A DNA stretch of 36,654 nt from Verrucomicrobiia bacterium (GTDB lineage: Bacteria; Verrucomicrobiota; Verrucomicrobiia; Limisphaerales; JAOAIM01), in assembly GCA_026414705.1 (NCBI GenBank), contig JAOAIM010000010.1:1-36654 (forward strand), in the 5' to 3' direction. Shown one piece after another: positions 23,930-32,978 of the stretch; position 1 is the first letter of the stretch, and each line of letters opens with the position of its first letter. The notes under the pieces are model-generated. The model saw only the letters and a program-made list of their open reading frames with translations. It was not told the origin of the DNA and did not search any database. Made by a program: the position numbers and the translations under genes.

Positions 23930-23985
23930 GCATCTGATTGGTCGGCCGCCCCACCTCGCTTTGGCCAAGCTGCCCGACGCGCCGG

Positions 23986-26364
23986 TCACGTCAGGCTCAC
24001 CGGGTCTACGTCCACCGTCAGCGTCACCCCTTCCGGCAGGGGCAACGTCGGCAGCCTTGCGCCCAGCCACCGGCTCAGACGACTCATCTGGCGCGTGCGC
24101 AACATGATCTGATGGCGATAGTATCCCTCGGCCCGCACCAGCGGCGCCGGCGCCGGGCCGGCCAGGACCAGGTCGCGCAATCGCGGTGCTTCCGCGTTTC
24201 CTGTCGTGTCGCCCGACGGCGGTTCATCGTTCGTCAACAGGTCCGCTGCTTTCCCGGTTGCATCGCCTTCGGGCAGCAACGCCTCCAGGGCCCGTCGCAG
24301 GTGCTGCGCGGCAAACCTGACCTTGTCCTCGTTGCGCCCGCGCAAGGTCAACAGGGCCGCGCGGCTCACGGGCGGATACTTCAACTGCCGGCGATACTCG
24401 ATCTCCTGCTCGTAAAACCCGGCAAAATCGTGGCGACGCGCGTATTGAATCGCCGGGTGAAACGGCGTGAACGCCTGCACGAACACTTCGCCCTCGATGT
24501 CGCCCCGGCCCGCGCGCCCGGCCACCTGGGTGATGAGCTGGAAGGTGCGCTCGCCCGCCCGGAAATCCGGCTGATGCAACGCCAGGTCGGCGTGAATGAT
24601 GCCGACCAGCGTGACGTTGGGAAAATGCAGGCCCTTGGCGATCATTTGCGTGCCGACGAGGATGTCAATCTTGCCCGCTCGAAACTCACCCAACACCCGC
24701 CGGTAATCGTCCTTGCGTTTCATCACGTCGGAGTCCATCCGCCGGATGCGCGCCCGGGGAAACAATCGCGCGAGCGCCTCCTCGACCCGCTGGGTGCCCA
24801 GCCCGGCATAGCGAAGGGCCGCGTAGCGACATTTTTCATTCGGGCAGATCAACGGCGCCGGCGCTTCGTGGCCGCAAATGTGGCAGCGCAGTTTTTGGTC
24901 GGGCCGATGAAAGGTGAGCGCGACGCTGCAATTGGGGCATTCGGCGACAAAGCCGCAGCGCGGGCATTGCAGGGCGGTGGCGTAACCGCGCCGGTTCAGG
25001 AACAGAATCGTCTGCTCGCCGCGTTCGAGCCGCTGGAGGATTGCCTCGCGCAACTGGGGCGAGAACACCGGGGGCGCTTTGCCGCCGCGCAGCGTCTGGC
25101 GCATGTCCACCACCCGCACGCGCGGCATCTTTTGCTCGTCCACCCGCTCGGGCAGCTCCAGCAGCCGGTATTTGCCGCGCCGGCAGTTGTAATAGCTCTC
25201 CAGCGACGGTGTGGCCGAGCCGAGCACAACCACCGCGCCCTCCATCTGGCCGCGCACCACGGCCACGTCGCGCGCGTGATACCGCGGCGCCTCCTCCTGC
25301 TTGTAGGTGTGCTCGTGCTCCTCGTCCACGATGATCAAGCCCAGCGGCTCGACCGGCGCAAAAATTGCCGAGCGCGCGCCGATCACAATCCGCGCGCGGC
25401 CCTGCCGAATCTTGTGCCACTCGTCGTGGCGTTCGCCCGCCGAAAGATGCGAATGCAACACGGCCACCAGCGTGCGGTTTGGCCCGTGGCAAAAACGCGC
25501 CTTGAAACGCTCGACGGTCTGCGGCGTGAGCGAAATTTCCGGCACCAGCACGATGGCGCCCAGACCCTTCTCCAGCGCGTGCGCAATCGCCTGCAGATAC
25601 ACCTCCGTCTTGCCGCTGCCGGTCACCCCGTGCAACAGGAACACCGCAGGCGGCGGCCCGCCCGCAACGCCCCCAGCCTGTGGCGCTTGGCCCGCCGGTT
25701 GCGCCGCTGCGTTGCCCCTGTTCCCGGCGGCGACATCCATCGCTCCACAAATCGCCTCCAATGCCCTGGCTTGGGCCGGGTTCAACGCCAGCGGATGACT
25801 CGGCAAAATGTGTTCGCGCGCATACGGGTCGCGCTCCAGCACCTGCGGGCTGATTTCAATCAACCCCTTGTCTTCGAGCCGGCGGACCGTGGCAACGGAC
25901 GTTTGCGCGAGCGCGAGCAGTTCGGTCAGCGGCAACTCGCGCCGTTCCTCGATGATGTGCCAGACCTCCTGCTGGCGTTTGGGCAGACGGGGAAACTCCC
26001 CGCGCACCGGCAACACGCGCACGAACAGCCGCTCCTGCCACCCCGCTTCGGGGCGACGCACCGCTTCGGGCAATACGCTTTTGAGCGCGACCTCCGGCGC
26101 GCAGCAGTAATAGTCGGCAATCCAGCGCGCCAGCCGCAGCACCCTGGGTGTCACCAGCGCCTGCGAGTCCAGCACGCGCAACAACGGCTTGAGATTCGCC
26201 CGCGCCGATTCCTCCGCCAGGCCCGTTACCACGCCATAGACCTGCCGCGCGCCGAACGGGACCTGAACGCGACTGCCCACTTCAACGCGCCCGGCCAGCT
26301 CCGGCGGCACCAGGTAATCGAACTCCTTGCGCAACGCGATTTCGAGGCTCACCCGGGCGATCAT
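23986..26364 (-). CDS. priA: Primosomal protein N' (replication restart helicase PriA)
   Basis: PriA rebuilds replication forks after collapse by binding branched DNA and loading the replicative helicase. The 792-residue protein has the N-terminal DNA-binding domain (residues 1-100), a winged-helix region, Walker A GVTGSGKT (246-253) and the DEEH box followed by TYKQEEAPRYHARDVA. An eight-cysteine zinc region follows (CPRC, CPNC, CHIC and CPNEKC). The helicase C motifs are VGTQMIAKGLHFPNVTLVG and QVAGRAGRG. A low-complexity Ala/Gly/Pro linker of about 30 residues (210-240) precedes Walker A. ATG 26364 gives the family start MIARVSLEIAL; a TTG 39 bases further upstream in the same frame is less likely. 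No Shine-Dalgarno is seen. Confidence 0.96.
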   Translation of the reverse strand: MIARVSLEIALRKEFDYLVPPELAGRVEVGSRVQVPFGARQVYGVVTGLAEESARANLKPLLRVLDSQALVTPRVLRLARWIADYYCCAPEVALKSVLPEAVRRPEAGWQERLFVRVLPVRGEFPRLPKRQQEVWHIIEERRELPLTELLALAQTSVATVRRLEDKGLIEISPQVLERDPYAREHILPSHPLALNPAQARALEAICGAMDVAAGNRGNAAAQPAGQAPQAGGVAGGPPPAVFLLHGVTGSGKTEVYLQAIAHALEKGLGAIVLVPEISLTPQTVERFKARFCHGPNRTLVAVLHSHLSAGERHDEWHKIRQGRARIVIGARSAIFAPVEPLGLIIVDEEHEHTYKQEEAPRYHARDVAVVRGQMEGAVVVLGSATPSLESYYNCRRGKYRLLELPERVDEQKMPRVRVVDMRQTLRGGKAPPVFSPQLREAILQRLERGEQTILFLNRRGYATALQCPRCGFVAECPNCSVALTFHRPDQKLRCHICGHEAPAPLICPNEKCRYAALRYAGLGTQRVEEALARLFPRARIRRMDSDVMKRKDDYRRVLGEFRAGKIDILVGTQMIAKGLHFPNVTLVGIIHADLALHQPDFRAGERTFQLITQVAGRAGRGDIEGEVFVQAFTPFHPAIQYARRHDFAGFYEQEIEYRRQLKYPPVSRAALLTLRGRNEDKVRFAAQHLRRALEALLPEGDATGKAADLLTNDEPPSGDTTGNAEAPRLRDLVLAGPAPAPLVRAEGYYRHQIMLRTRQMSRLSRWLGARLPTLPLPEGVTLTVDVDPVSLT

Positions 26365-26507
26365 CGCGCCGTTGAAACTCAGGCCTGTGAAAATCAGAGT
26401 CAAGGCGTCCCAACGCCTCGCAAGCCCGGCCGTCGCGCTTCACCCCTACAAACCCGGGCCAATCCCGTCAGACCCCACCACGATGAACCATGCCGGCGCG
26501 TTGTTTT

Positions 26508-27329
26508 TCAACCTTCGACCGACGACGCCCCTTGGGACTCTTCCGGGGCCGCGTCAGGTAGAACGCCCCGGTCCTGTTTCGAGTCCAACACCCGGCGACT
26601 CAAGCAGGCCGGGCACATGCAGTTGAGTTCGGCCCGTTGCTTGTGAACCAGCCCGTGCACCACGCCGCCGGCGGCATCGAATTTTGAGGCGATCAGGTCG
26701 AAGTATTGCGTATCGCCGGCGTTGTAACGCCGAAACACCGCGTAAGCCACATGGTCAGCGATTTGAAGCACACGTGAGACCCCGGAGTTCACAAACAGAG
26801 GTGTTTCAGCCAGATTGCGGACGACGCCCCACTTGGTGCCCAAGGTGCGAAACTCCCGGGCCATTCGCTGTAGCGTGGTTTCATGAGCGCTTTCATCCAG
26901 AATGATCAAACCGCGCTGGCGATCCCCCGCGGCGCGCAACCGCGCCAGATAGCGATCGAACCGACTACAAAGGTCCTCGAAGGCAAGTTCGAGAGGGTCC
27001 ACACCCGGAAACGAGGCCTTGTGCACCGCGCACGCAAAAGCCCGGGCGCTGTCATACCCTCTGGCCAGAATCCGAAGCACGCCCTTGATGACGCCTTGCG
27101 CTTCAGCCTTCGACATCCTGTCCCAGGGTGGGGATCGTCGAGCGAAAATCTCCGAAGCGTGGAATTCCACCTCGTGCGGAGCGGACGGGTGAATGCTCTC
27201 GGCAAGCTTGTCCAGCTCCTGCGTGAAAAAAGACGACTGCGCCTCAAAGACCGAAACCCCGCCCAGAACGAGGTATTCCTCGTTTCGGTTGGCAGCGGAA
27301 CCTGCATCGTCGAGGTAAAGCAGGTGCAT
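26508..27329 (-). CDS. DUF3800 protein
   Basis: The 273-residue protein starts with MHLLYLDDAGS, the N-terminal acidic signature of DUF3800. It also has LIILDESAHE in the middle and VLQIADHVAYAVFRRYN, matching the family's conserved LAD-AY helix. These acidic blocks suggest an RNase H-like metal site, but no activity is established here. The C-terminus adds a CMCPACLSRR segment that could bind zinc, followed by a polar tail. DUF3800 genes often sit in accessory or defence-linked DNA; here the neighbours are priA and a Tat-exported protein, and no partner is evident. ATG 27329 is preferred over a TTG at 27386 because homology starts there. A strong sigma-70 promoter lies about 60 bases upstream. 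Confidence 0.85.
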   Translation of the reverse strand: MHLLYLDDAGSAANRNEEYLVLGGVSVFEAQSSFFTQELDKLAESIHPSAPHEVEFHASEIFARRSPPWDRMSKAEAQGVIKGVLRILARGYDSARAFACAVHKASFPGVDPLELAFEDLCSRFDRYLARLRAAGDRQRGLIILDESAHETTLQRMAREFRTLGTKWGVVRNLAETPLFVNSGVSRVLQIADHVAYAVFRRYNAGDTQYFDLIASKFDAAGGVVHGLVHKQRAELNCMCPACLSRRVLDSKQDRGVLPDAAPEESQGASSVEG

Positions 27330-27396
27330 AAAAAAAGGCAGCCAGGTGGACTTGCGTCCAGCGAACCGCGTGGGCGGCTCTCCCAACTGCAGTTTG

Positions 27397-27426
27397 ATCT
27401 TAAGCTCCGCAGGCCGACGGTGTCAA
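27397..27426 (-). promoter_or_regulatory. Sigma-70 promoter of the DUF3800 gene
   Basis: The minus strand has a perfect -35 TTGACA (27421-27426) with either TAAGAT (27397-27402, spacer 18) or TTAAGA (spacer 17) as -10. Initiation near 27390 leaves a leader of about 60 bases. This is longer than at most genes here and would also allow the TTG start at 27386. Confidence 0.55.
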
Positions 27427-27599
27427 GGCAGCCCCCTTGGAACATCGCTCTCGAAAAGGTGCTGGTGACGGATTTGCAGTGCGTGCCGGGCCACCGTTCA
27501 CTTCGCGTTTCACCAGCGGTTACAACGGAGGAACTAGACTTTGACTGCCCGGCCGACAGCCAACGGGCATCTCGCCAGGTCCCCGGTGAAGCAATCCGT

Positions 27600-30563
27600 T
27601 CAACCCGGCAGCACAAACAGATGCGCCGCGCCCCAACCGGCCTGTGCCCGAACGCGCAACTCGCCGGAGTCCACCTGCGCCGGAATTTCTGCGCCCGTCG
27701 CGTCCGGGCGCGCCCCTTGCAGAAACACCCGAGCCGAGCGGAGCTCCTGGAGCAGCGGAATCCGAAGCGCGCCCTCCCCGTGCACCCACAGTTCCATCAC
27801 CGCGCCGCCGGGCACGCGCCATGGGGTCGGCACGGGCGCCCAGGCCACATGGTGGAGCGGACGCTCCGCAAAGGCGTGCTCGCGCCCGTCAATCCGGATC
27901 GCAGCGCAATTGTAACCCCCGAACGCGATCAATCGCCCGCGCGCGTCGAGCCGAAACGCCATCACGAGCCGCCCTTGAAAGTCCAGCGTGTGACCGGCGA
28001 GGCGGAACGCGCGCAAATCCAGCCGGTCATCCGGCAGGGGATTCTTCTCCAACGCGATCCGGTCGGCCTCCGCGTCCCGATGAAATCCACCGGGCCAGGT
28101 TTCGACGTGCCGCCGGTAGTGCGCCGCCACGGCCACCGCCCCGTTGGGAAAGCGCGTGGCCAGATACGGCGATTGGCGCGAGACCACCGTCGGATTGTCT
28201 GCGTCCGAATCGGCGCGACTGCCCGGATACGCGCCCAGCGCCCGCAAAATTTCAAACCACGAGCGTGTTTCGTAGCCCAGCGACGCGGACTGATCGTCCC
28301 GCGGCCGAAACCCCAGAAACGTGACCGAACCGCCGCCGGGCTCGGCGCGCTGCACACCTACAACGTCGTGTTCCACGCGCGCGACGACCGAGGCGCCCTC
28401 GACCGGTTCGACCGGCCAGATCCAATCCACGAGCATGTCGGTCAGGATCGTCTGCGGCGGAACGCTGCGCAGCGCGCCGGAAAACTCCACGAGGGCACCG
28501 GCCGCGATGAGGCCCTCCTGATGAAATCGGAGTTCGCGCACGCCGCAGAGCTTCTGCCAGCGTTCCAGCACGGCGTTGCCCGCCAGATCAAATCGCGGTG
28601 GCGGCCCCGACCAGACCAGCCGTCCACCGCGCGCGACAAACTCTTCCAAAAATGGCAACAAGCCCGGCGGTGGCAGCGGCTCGAACAGCACCGCCAGCGT
28701 ACCAAAACGCCGGTCGCACAACTCGATTTGTCCGTCGGCCCGCACCCGGCCCAGTTCAAGCAGTTTTTCGGGCGTGATGTAGTTCGCGTAGCCGTATTGG
28801 GTCATCCACGAGCCGAAGCGTTCCTCGCACGCGACGAGCGAAAGCGGATACAGCATCAACACTTCAATGTCCCGATGCTGCCGTTCCTGAATCGTCTGGA
28901 ACGCGGCGTCGGCGCCCGCGCCGAAGGCGTTGCGCAGGGCGCGATACCGCTCGCCGACGGCGGCAGGCCAGCCCCAACCCGCCGCGTAGGCGTAGCGTTC
29001 GTGGGGATTGATGCTGCCGAGCGAACAGGCCAGGGCCAGGCCGTAGTAATTGCGATCCGACCAGCCGCCCTCGGCGTGATCGGTGCCGCCCCCGGTCAAA
29101 AACTCACCCCAGCGAAAGTAATCGTCACACGCCGAGGCGGCCTGATGCACCGTGTTCGACCACAGGAATGCCGAGGTGTATTCGTAACGGGCGGCGTTGC
29201 CGGTGCGGCGCGGGTGGTTGGTGCGCCAGGCATCGCACGTCGGGCTTTCGGCCCAGGTCGCGTGCGCCGTCGCGACGAGTTTGCGTCCGTAAAGGGTTTC
29301 AGCGTGTTCGCGCGCCTGTTGAAGGAGGCTCACCACCGTGCGATGCAGCAGATCGTAGTAGCGCCGTCGCAGCAGAAACGTCCGTTGCACGCCCGCCGCG
29401 TCCGCGCCCAGGACATGTTGCGCGGGCAGACGCGCCTCCAGGCTCGTGTAGAATCCGTGCTGGCCATAACAGAAATATACCAGCCACTTGTCCAGGTCTG
29501 CGAACTCGGCGCCGTAAAGCTCCGCGAACCGGGCCGCCAGATGCGGCGTCACATAACGGAACGTGAACTGACCTTCGTCGTGGTGCCCGAAATAGTTCCA
29601 ATCCTGCTGAATGTGGACCTCGTCGGAGTAAAGTCCCTGCAAGGGAATGCCCGCCCGATGGTAACGCTCGACCAGTTCCCGGAGAAACGGAAGCGCGCGC
29701 GGGCTGAAATAATCCATCTCCGGCGTGCGATAGCTCACAACCACCAGCACGCGGTCGAGCCGGCCCACGTGCGTTGCGCCCGAACCGCGCACGGTCAGCC
29801 GCCGAAACGGGCCGTGTGGCTCGTCGGTCTCGATTTCAAACGGCCCGTCGAGTTCGACAATCTGCGCCGGGTCCACGTGGTAATACGCCGTTCCCCCCAC
29901 GCGCTGTTCGCGGAAGGCGAACACGCGCACGCCGGTGCGTTCCAGTTCGATCAGCCCCTTGTTGTTGCCCCAGCGCAACGGCTGCCAGAGTGCGACGCAA
30001 AAGCGGCCGGACCCCGGGTCGCGCCACCCCTCGCGGTATTGGACCCAGCGACCGGCCTCGCCCGTGGCGCGCGCGTAGCCGGGGCCGATTTCCAGCGGCG
30101 AGAGCAGGCTCAACTCCAGCCCCAGCCCGTGCGCCCGGACGGTTTCGCTCAGGCGCGCCACGCGCCGGATGTATTCGTCCTGATCGGGCGTGAGCGCGCG
30201 GGGCTTGCCCTTCTGGCCGGGACGGTATTGCTCCCAGAACGCATCAAAAGCCAGGACGATGCGCGACGCGCCGCTGGCGCGCGCCTGCTCGCACACGCGC
30301 CGCAACGTTGTCCAGTGCGGCGTCGCGCTCAGACTCAGGTCCACTTCCCGGTCCGGGTCCTGCAAGGCCTCCAACTGCTCGTCGCTAACCAGGATGACGT
30401 GCGGACGGGGTCGGAACGCATCGGGAATCCGCACCACCGAATCCGGCACGACGGCGGGGGACGCCGCGCCGCCGGGCTGGGCGGCCAGGGCACTCGCCAA
30501 CGAACAGGTCACGCCCGCCTGCGCCACGCGGGCCACAAATTCACGTCGGGACAACGGATTCAT
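27600..30563 (-). CDS. Tat-exported large protein, glycoside-hydrolase-like, family not recognised
   Basis: This 987-residue protein begins with a twin-arginine signal: SRREFV at residues 5-10, then a hydrophobic stretch ending in ALAA near residue 28. It should therefore be exported folded. Residues about 80-520 alternate helices and strands like a TIM barrel, with an acidic centre at GLYSDEVHIQQDWNY (Asp314, Glu315) and many Trp, Tyr and His residues further on. A flavodoxin/GATase-like segment follows (LVWSGPPPRFDLAGNAVLERW), then a beta-rich C-terminal third with VMELWVHGEG. The layout recalls three-domain glycoside hydrolases such as GH42-like enzymes, but no family motif is certain and the substrate is unknown. 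ATG 30563 gives the proper Tat signal. The gene follows argB by 153 bases in the same direction but is unrelated in function. Confidence 0.75.
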   Translation of the reverse strand: MNPLSRREFVARVAQAGVTCSLASALAAQPGGAASPAVVPDSVVRIPDAFRPRPHVILVSDEQLEALQDPDREVDLSLSATPHWTTLRRVCEQARASGASRIVLAFDAFWEQYRPGQKGKPRALTPDQDEYIRRVARLSETVRAHGLGLELSLLSPLEIGPGYARATGEAGRWVQYREGWRDPGSGRFCVALWQPLRWGNNKGLIELERTGVRVFAFREQRVGGTAYYHVDPAQIVELDGPFEIETDEPHGPFRRLTVRGSGATHVGRLDRVLVVVSYRTPEMDYFSPRALPFLRELVERYHRAGIPLQGLYSDEVHIQQDWNYFGHHDEGQFTFRYVTPHLAARFAELYGAEFADLDKWLVYFCYGQHGFYTSLEARLPAQHVLGADAAGVQRTFLLRRRYYDLLHRTVVSLLQQAREHAETLYGRKLVATAHATWAESPTCDAWRTNHPRRTGNAARYEYTSAFLWSNTVHQAASACDDYFRWGEFLTGGGTDHAEGGWSDRNYYGLALACSLGSINPHERYAYAAGWGWPAAVGERYRALRNAFGAGADAAFQTIQERQHRDIEVLMLYPLSLVACEERFGSWMTQYGYANYITPEKLLELGRVRADGQIELCDRRFGTLAVLFEPLPPPGLLPFLEEFVARGGRLVWSGPPPRFDLAGNAVLERWQKLCGVRELRFHQEGLIAAGALVEFSGALRSVPPQTILTDMLVDWIWPVEPVEGASVVARVEHDVVGVQRAEPGGGSVTFLGFRPRDDQSASLGYETRSWFEILRALGAYPGSRADSDADNPTVVSRQSPYLATRFPNGAVAVAAHYRRHVETWPGGFHRDAEADRIALEKNPLPDDRLDLRAFRLAGHTLDFQGRLVMAFRLDARGRLIAFGGYNCAAIRIDGREHAFAERPLHHVAWAPVPTPWRVPGGAVMELWVHGEGALRIPLLQELRSARVFLQGARPDATGAEIPAQVDSGELRVRAQAGWGAAHLFVLPG

Positions 30564-30716
30564 CTGGCTCTGAATACAGCACACCGACGCGCCGGGGCGA
30601 TGCGCGATTCAACGCGACCCAACCGGGCTGCGTGCCCGCGCCAGCCCGCGCGCCGGCAACGGGCCGACGCAACCACCGGTGAGCGCGGGCTGCCGCTTCG
30701 CAAACCGGCGGGGATT

Positions 30717-31598
30717 TCACCGCACCAGTTCGGTGCCCACGCCCTCGTCGGTGAAAATTTCCAGCAGCACGGCGTGCTGGACGCGACCGTCCACGAAGGA
30801 AACTTTTTCCACGCCGGCCCGGAGCGCCTCCACCGCGCTGTCCACCTTCGGAATCATCCCCGCGTCAATCACGCCCTTGCGTTTGAGTTCCTCCACCGCC
30901 CCGATTTCCAGGTGCGAGATAACCGAGGTGGGGTCTTTCGGGTTGCGCAGCAGGCCGGGCACGTCGCTCATGAACACCAGCCGCCGCGCTTTGAGCGCGA
31001 TGGCGACCTGCGCGGCGGCCACGTCGGCGTTGCAGTTGTAAACAAAGCCGTCCTCACCGCGCGCGACCGGACTGATGACGGGCGTGACGCCACGGCGAAT
31101 GCATTTCTGGAGCGGCTCGACCTTGACGCCGATGACCTCGCCCACGTAACCGAGGTCGAGCTTGCGGCGCGGGTTTTCCGGGTCGGCCATGCGCAGTTTC
31201 GTCGCCAGAAAAATCTCCGTGCCGGCAAAGCCCTGGGCGCGACCGCCGAGCGATTCAATGGCGCGCACGATTTCCGGGTTGATCTCGCGCGAGAGCACCC
31301 GCTCAACGACCTTCATCGTGGCCTCGTCGGTCACGCGCATCCCCTGCACAAAACGCGGCTTGAGGCCCGCGGTCTCCATCGCACGGGAGATGGCCTTGCC
31401 GCCGCCGTGAACGACGACCGGGTTGATGCCCACGGCCTCCAGAAACACGATGTCGCGCGCCACGCCGGTGCGCACATTCGGGTCGGGCGAGTCCATGAAC
31501 GAGCCGCCGTATTTGATGACGAAGACCTGGTTGCGGAAGCGCTGGATGTAGGGCAGCGCCTCGAGCAGCGTCGCGGCTTTGCTGATGTAGGGTTGCAT
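30717..31598 (-). CDS. argB: Acetylglutamate kinase
   Basis: ArgB phosphorylates N-acetylglutamate with ATP, the second step of arginine synthesis. The 293-residue protein has FVIKYGGSFM (phosphate site), VVVHGGGKAISRAM (acetylglutamate site), YNCNADVAAAQVAIAL and MSDVPGL with a later IDAGMIPKV, all typical. The extra N-terminal helix (residues 1-20, MQPYISKAATLLEALPYIQRF) is the element that forms hexamers in arginine-inhibited enzymes, so feedback inhibition by arginine is likely. It starts four bases after the argJ stop. Its Shine-Dalgarno GGAGG (31607-31611) overlaps the end of argJ. Confidence 0.97.
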   Translation of the reverse strand: MQPYISKAATLLEALPYIQRFRNQVFVIKYGGSFMDSPDPNVRTGVARDIVFLEAVGINPVVVHGGGKAISRAMETAGLKPRFVQGMRVTDEATMKVVERVLSREINPEIVRAIESLGGRAQGFAGTEIFLATKLRMADPENPRRKLDLGYVGEVIGVKVEPLQKCIRRGVTPVISPVARGEDGFVYNCNADVAAAQVAIALKARRLVFMSDVPGLLRNPKDPTSVISHLEIGAVEELKRKGVIDAGMIPKVDSAVEALRAGVEKVSFVDGRVQHAVLLEIFTDEGVGTELVR

Positions 31599-31602
31599 GG
31601 CG

Positions 31603-32937
31603 TCAACCTCCGAGCGCGGCCGGGTTGGTCACGTCGCCCTTGTTGAAATCCACGTAAGCCTCCGTGAGGTCGGCCGCATAAATCACCGCCCCGGCCCGGC
31701 CCTGATTCAGCCGGATGTGCAGGTCGAATTCCTTCGGCGCGACGGCGGCGCACAAGCGCGCAAACGGCACGCGCGTGGGCTGACCGCCCCGAACGCTCCA
31801 GAGAATCTGCCGGCTTCCCGGCGCGCTATAACCGATGTCCACGCGCTCCTCAACGATCCGCGCCACGCTGTAACCCAGCGCGTCCATCACGCGACCCCAG
31901 TTCGGATCGCCCCCGTGCCAACTGGTTTTGACCAGCGCGCTGTTGGCCACGGCGCGTGCCGCAGCGTCGGCCTCGCGCGCCGTGCGCGCGCCGCTCACCC
32001 GCACGGTCACAACGCGATGCACTCCCTCGCCGTCGCGCACGATCATTTTCGCCAGCTCGAGGCACACGTGATCCAGTGCGGCTTGAAACACGCCAAAGGC
32101 CGGTTCGCTGCCCGTGAGCGGCGTGTTTTCCGCCAGCCCGTTGGCCAGCAGCAACACCGTGTCATTGGTGCTCATGTCCCCGTCCACGGTGATGCGGTTG
32201 AAACTGCGGGCGACAGCGTCGCGCAACGCCCGGCGCAGCGCGGCCGGGGCGACCGCCGCGTCACTCGTCAGGAAGCAGAGCATCGTGGCGTGCGGGGCGG
32301 TTGGCGGCTGCGCGGCGGGGCGGCGTCCGTTGAGGCTCAGGCCCGGATGAATCATGCCGGCGCCCTTGGCGATGCCGCCCAGGCGCACCGTGCGCGGGCC
32401 GAGGCGGAACTCAATGGCGAGGTGTTTCGGGCGGGTGTCGCTGGTCATGATGGCGTGGGCGGCGGCGGCGGCGGCTTCGGGCGAGTTGTCCAGGGCGTCG
32501 AGCGCGGCACGGATGCCCGCGCGCACGGCGGGCATGGGCAGGGGCACGCCGATGCGCCCGGTGCTGGCCACCAGCACGTGTTCGGCGGGCATGTGCAGCG
32601 CGCGCGCGACCTGCGCGGTCATGGCGTGCGCGTCGCGCAACCCGCGCGCCCCGGTGCAGGCGTTGGCGTTGCCGGAGTTGGCCACGATGGCCTGGGCGAC
32701 GCCGCGGCGCACGCGCTCCAGACAGATTTTCACCGGCGCGGCGCAAACCTGATTGGTGGTGAACAGGCCGGCAACGGTGGCGGGCACTTCCGAAACGATG
32801 AGCGCCAGGTCGGGCTTGCGACCCTTGAGCGAGCCTTTGCCGGTGCCGAGCCGTTGAATGCCGCAGGTGACGCCCGCCGCCAGAAAACCGCGCGGCGCCA
32901 CGATCGCGCCCGGAACGGTGTGAAATGACGTGCCCAT
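31603..32937 (-). CDS. argJ: Bifunctional ornithine acetyltransferase / N-acetylglutamate synthase
   Basis: ArgJ recycles the acetyl group from N-acetylornithine to glutamate and may also make acetylglutamate from acetyl-CoA. The 444-residue precursor cleaves itself before a threonine, here Thr218 in HATMLCFLTSDAAV. GLFTTNQVCAAPV, ANSGNANACTG, TSDTRPK and DPNWGRVMDALGYS are family blocks. Between GMIHP (194-198) and the ATML cleavage site there is a Pro/Ala-rich insert of about 16 residues, where family members usually have only two. ATG 32937 (MGTSFHTVPG) is chosen because the long upstream frame overlaps the methyltransferase gene and lacks homology. It is followed directly by argB. Confidence 0.95.
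   Translation of the reverse strand: MGTSFHTVPGAIVAPRGFLAAGVTCGIQRLGTGKGSLKGRKPDLALIVSEVPATVAGLFTTNQVCAAPVKICLERVRRGVAQAIVANSGNANACTGARGLRDAHAMTAQVARALHMPAEHVLVASTGRIGVPLPMPAVRAGIRAALDALDNSPEAAAAAAHAIMTSDTRPKHLAIEFRLGPRTVRLGGIAKGAGMIHPGLSLNGRRPAAQPPTAPHATMLCFLTSDAAVAPAALRRALRDAVARSFNRITVDGDMSTNDTVLLLANGLAENTPLTGSEPAFGVFQAALDHVCLELAKMIVRDGEGVHRVVTVRVSGARTAREADAAARAVANSALVKTSWHGGDPNWGRVMDALGYSVARIVEERVDIGYSAPGSRQILWSVRGGQPTRVPFARLCAAVAPKEFDLHIRLNQGRAGAVIYAADLTEAYVDFNKGDVTNPAALGG
31607..31611 (-). promoter_or_regulatory. Shine-Dalgarno of argB
   Basis: GGAGG lies eight bases before the argB ATG, within the last codons of argJ. It shows that the organism does use Shine-Dalgarno starts inside operons, unlike the leaderless-looking first genes elsewhere in the window. 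Confidence 0.75.
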
Positions 32938-32978
32938 TGCAAAAACGGCGTCCAATGTGCGGAGGCGATTCGGCGTTT

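Noticed and set aside
26365-26403. TTGACT at 26398-26403 as the priA -35
   Set aside because: No acceptable -10 lies at 15-19 bases; the best candidate, GAGTTT, matches poorly.
23938-26646. Open frame of 902 codons on the plus strand
   Set aside because: Antisense of priA; composition-driven, with no family features.
26883-31646. Open frame of 1587 codons on the plus strand
   Set aside because: It lies opposite the DUF3800, Tat-protein and argB genes. Its product is Arg/His-rich with no domain, as expected from the antisense of GC-rich genes.
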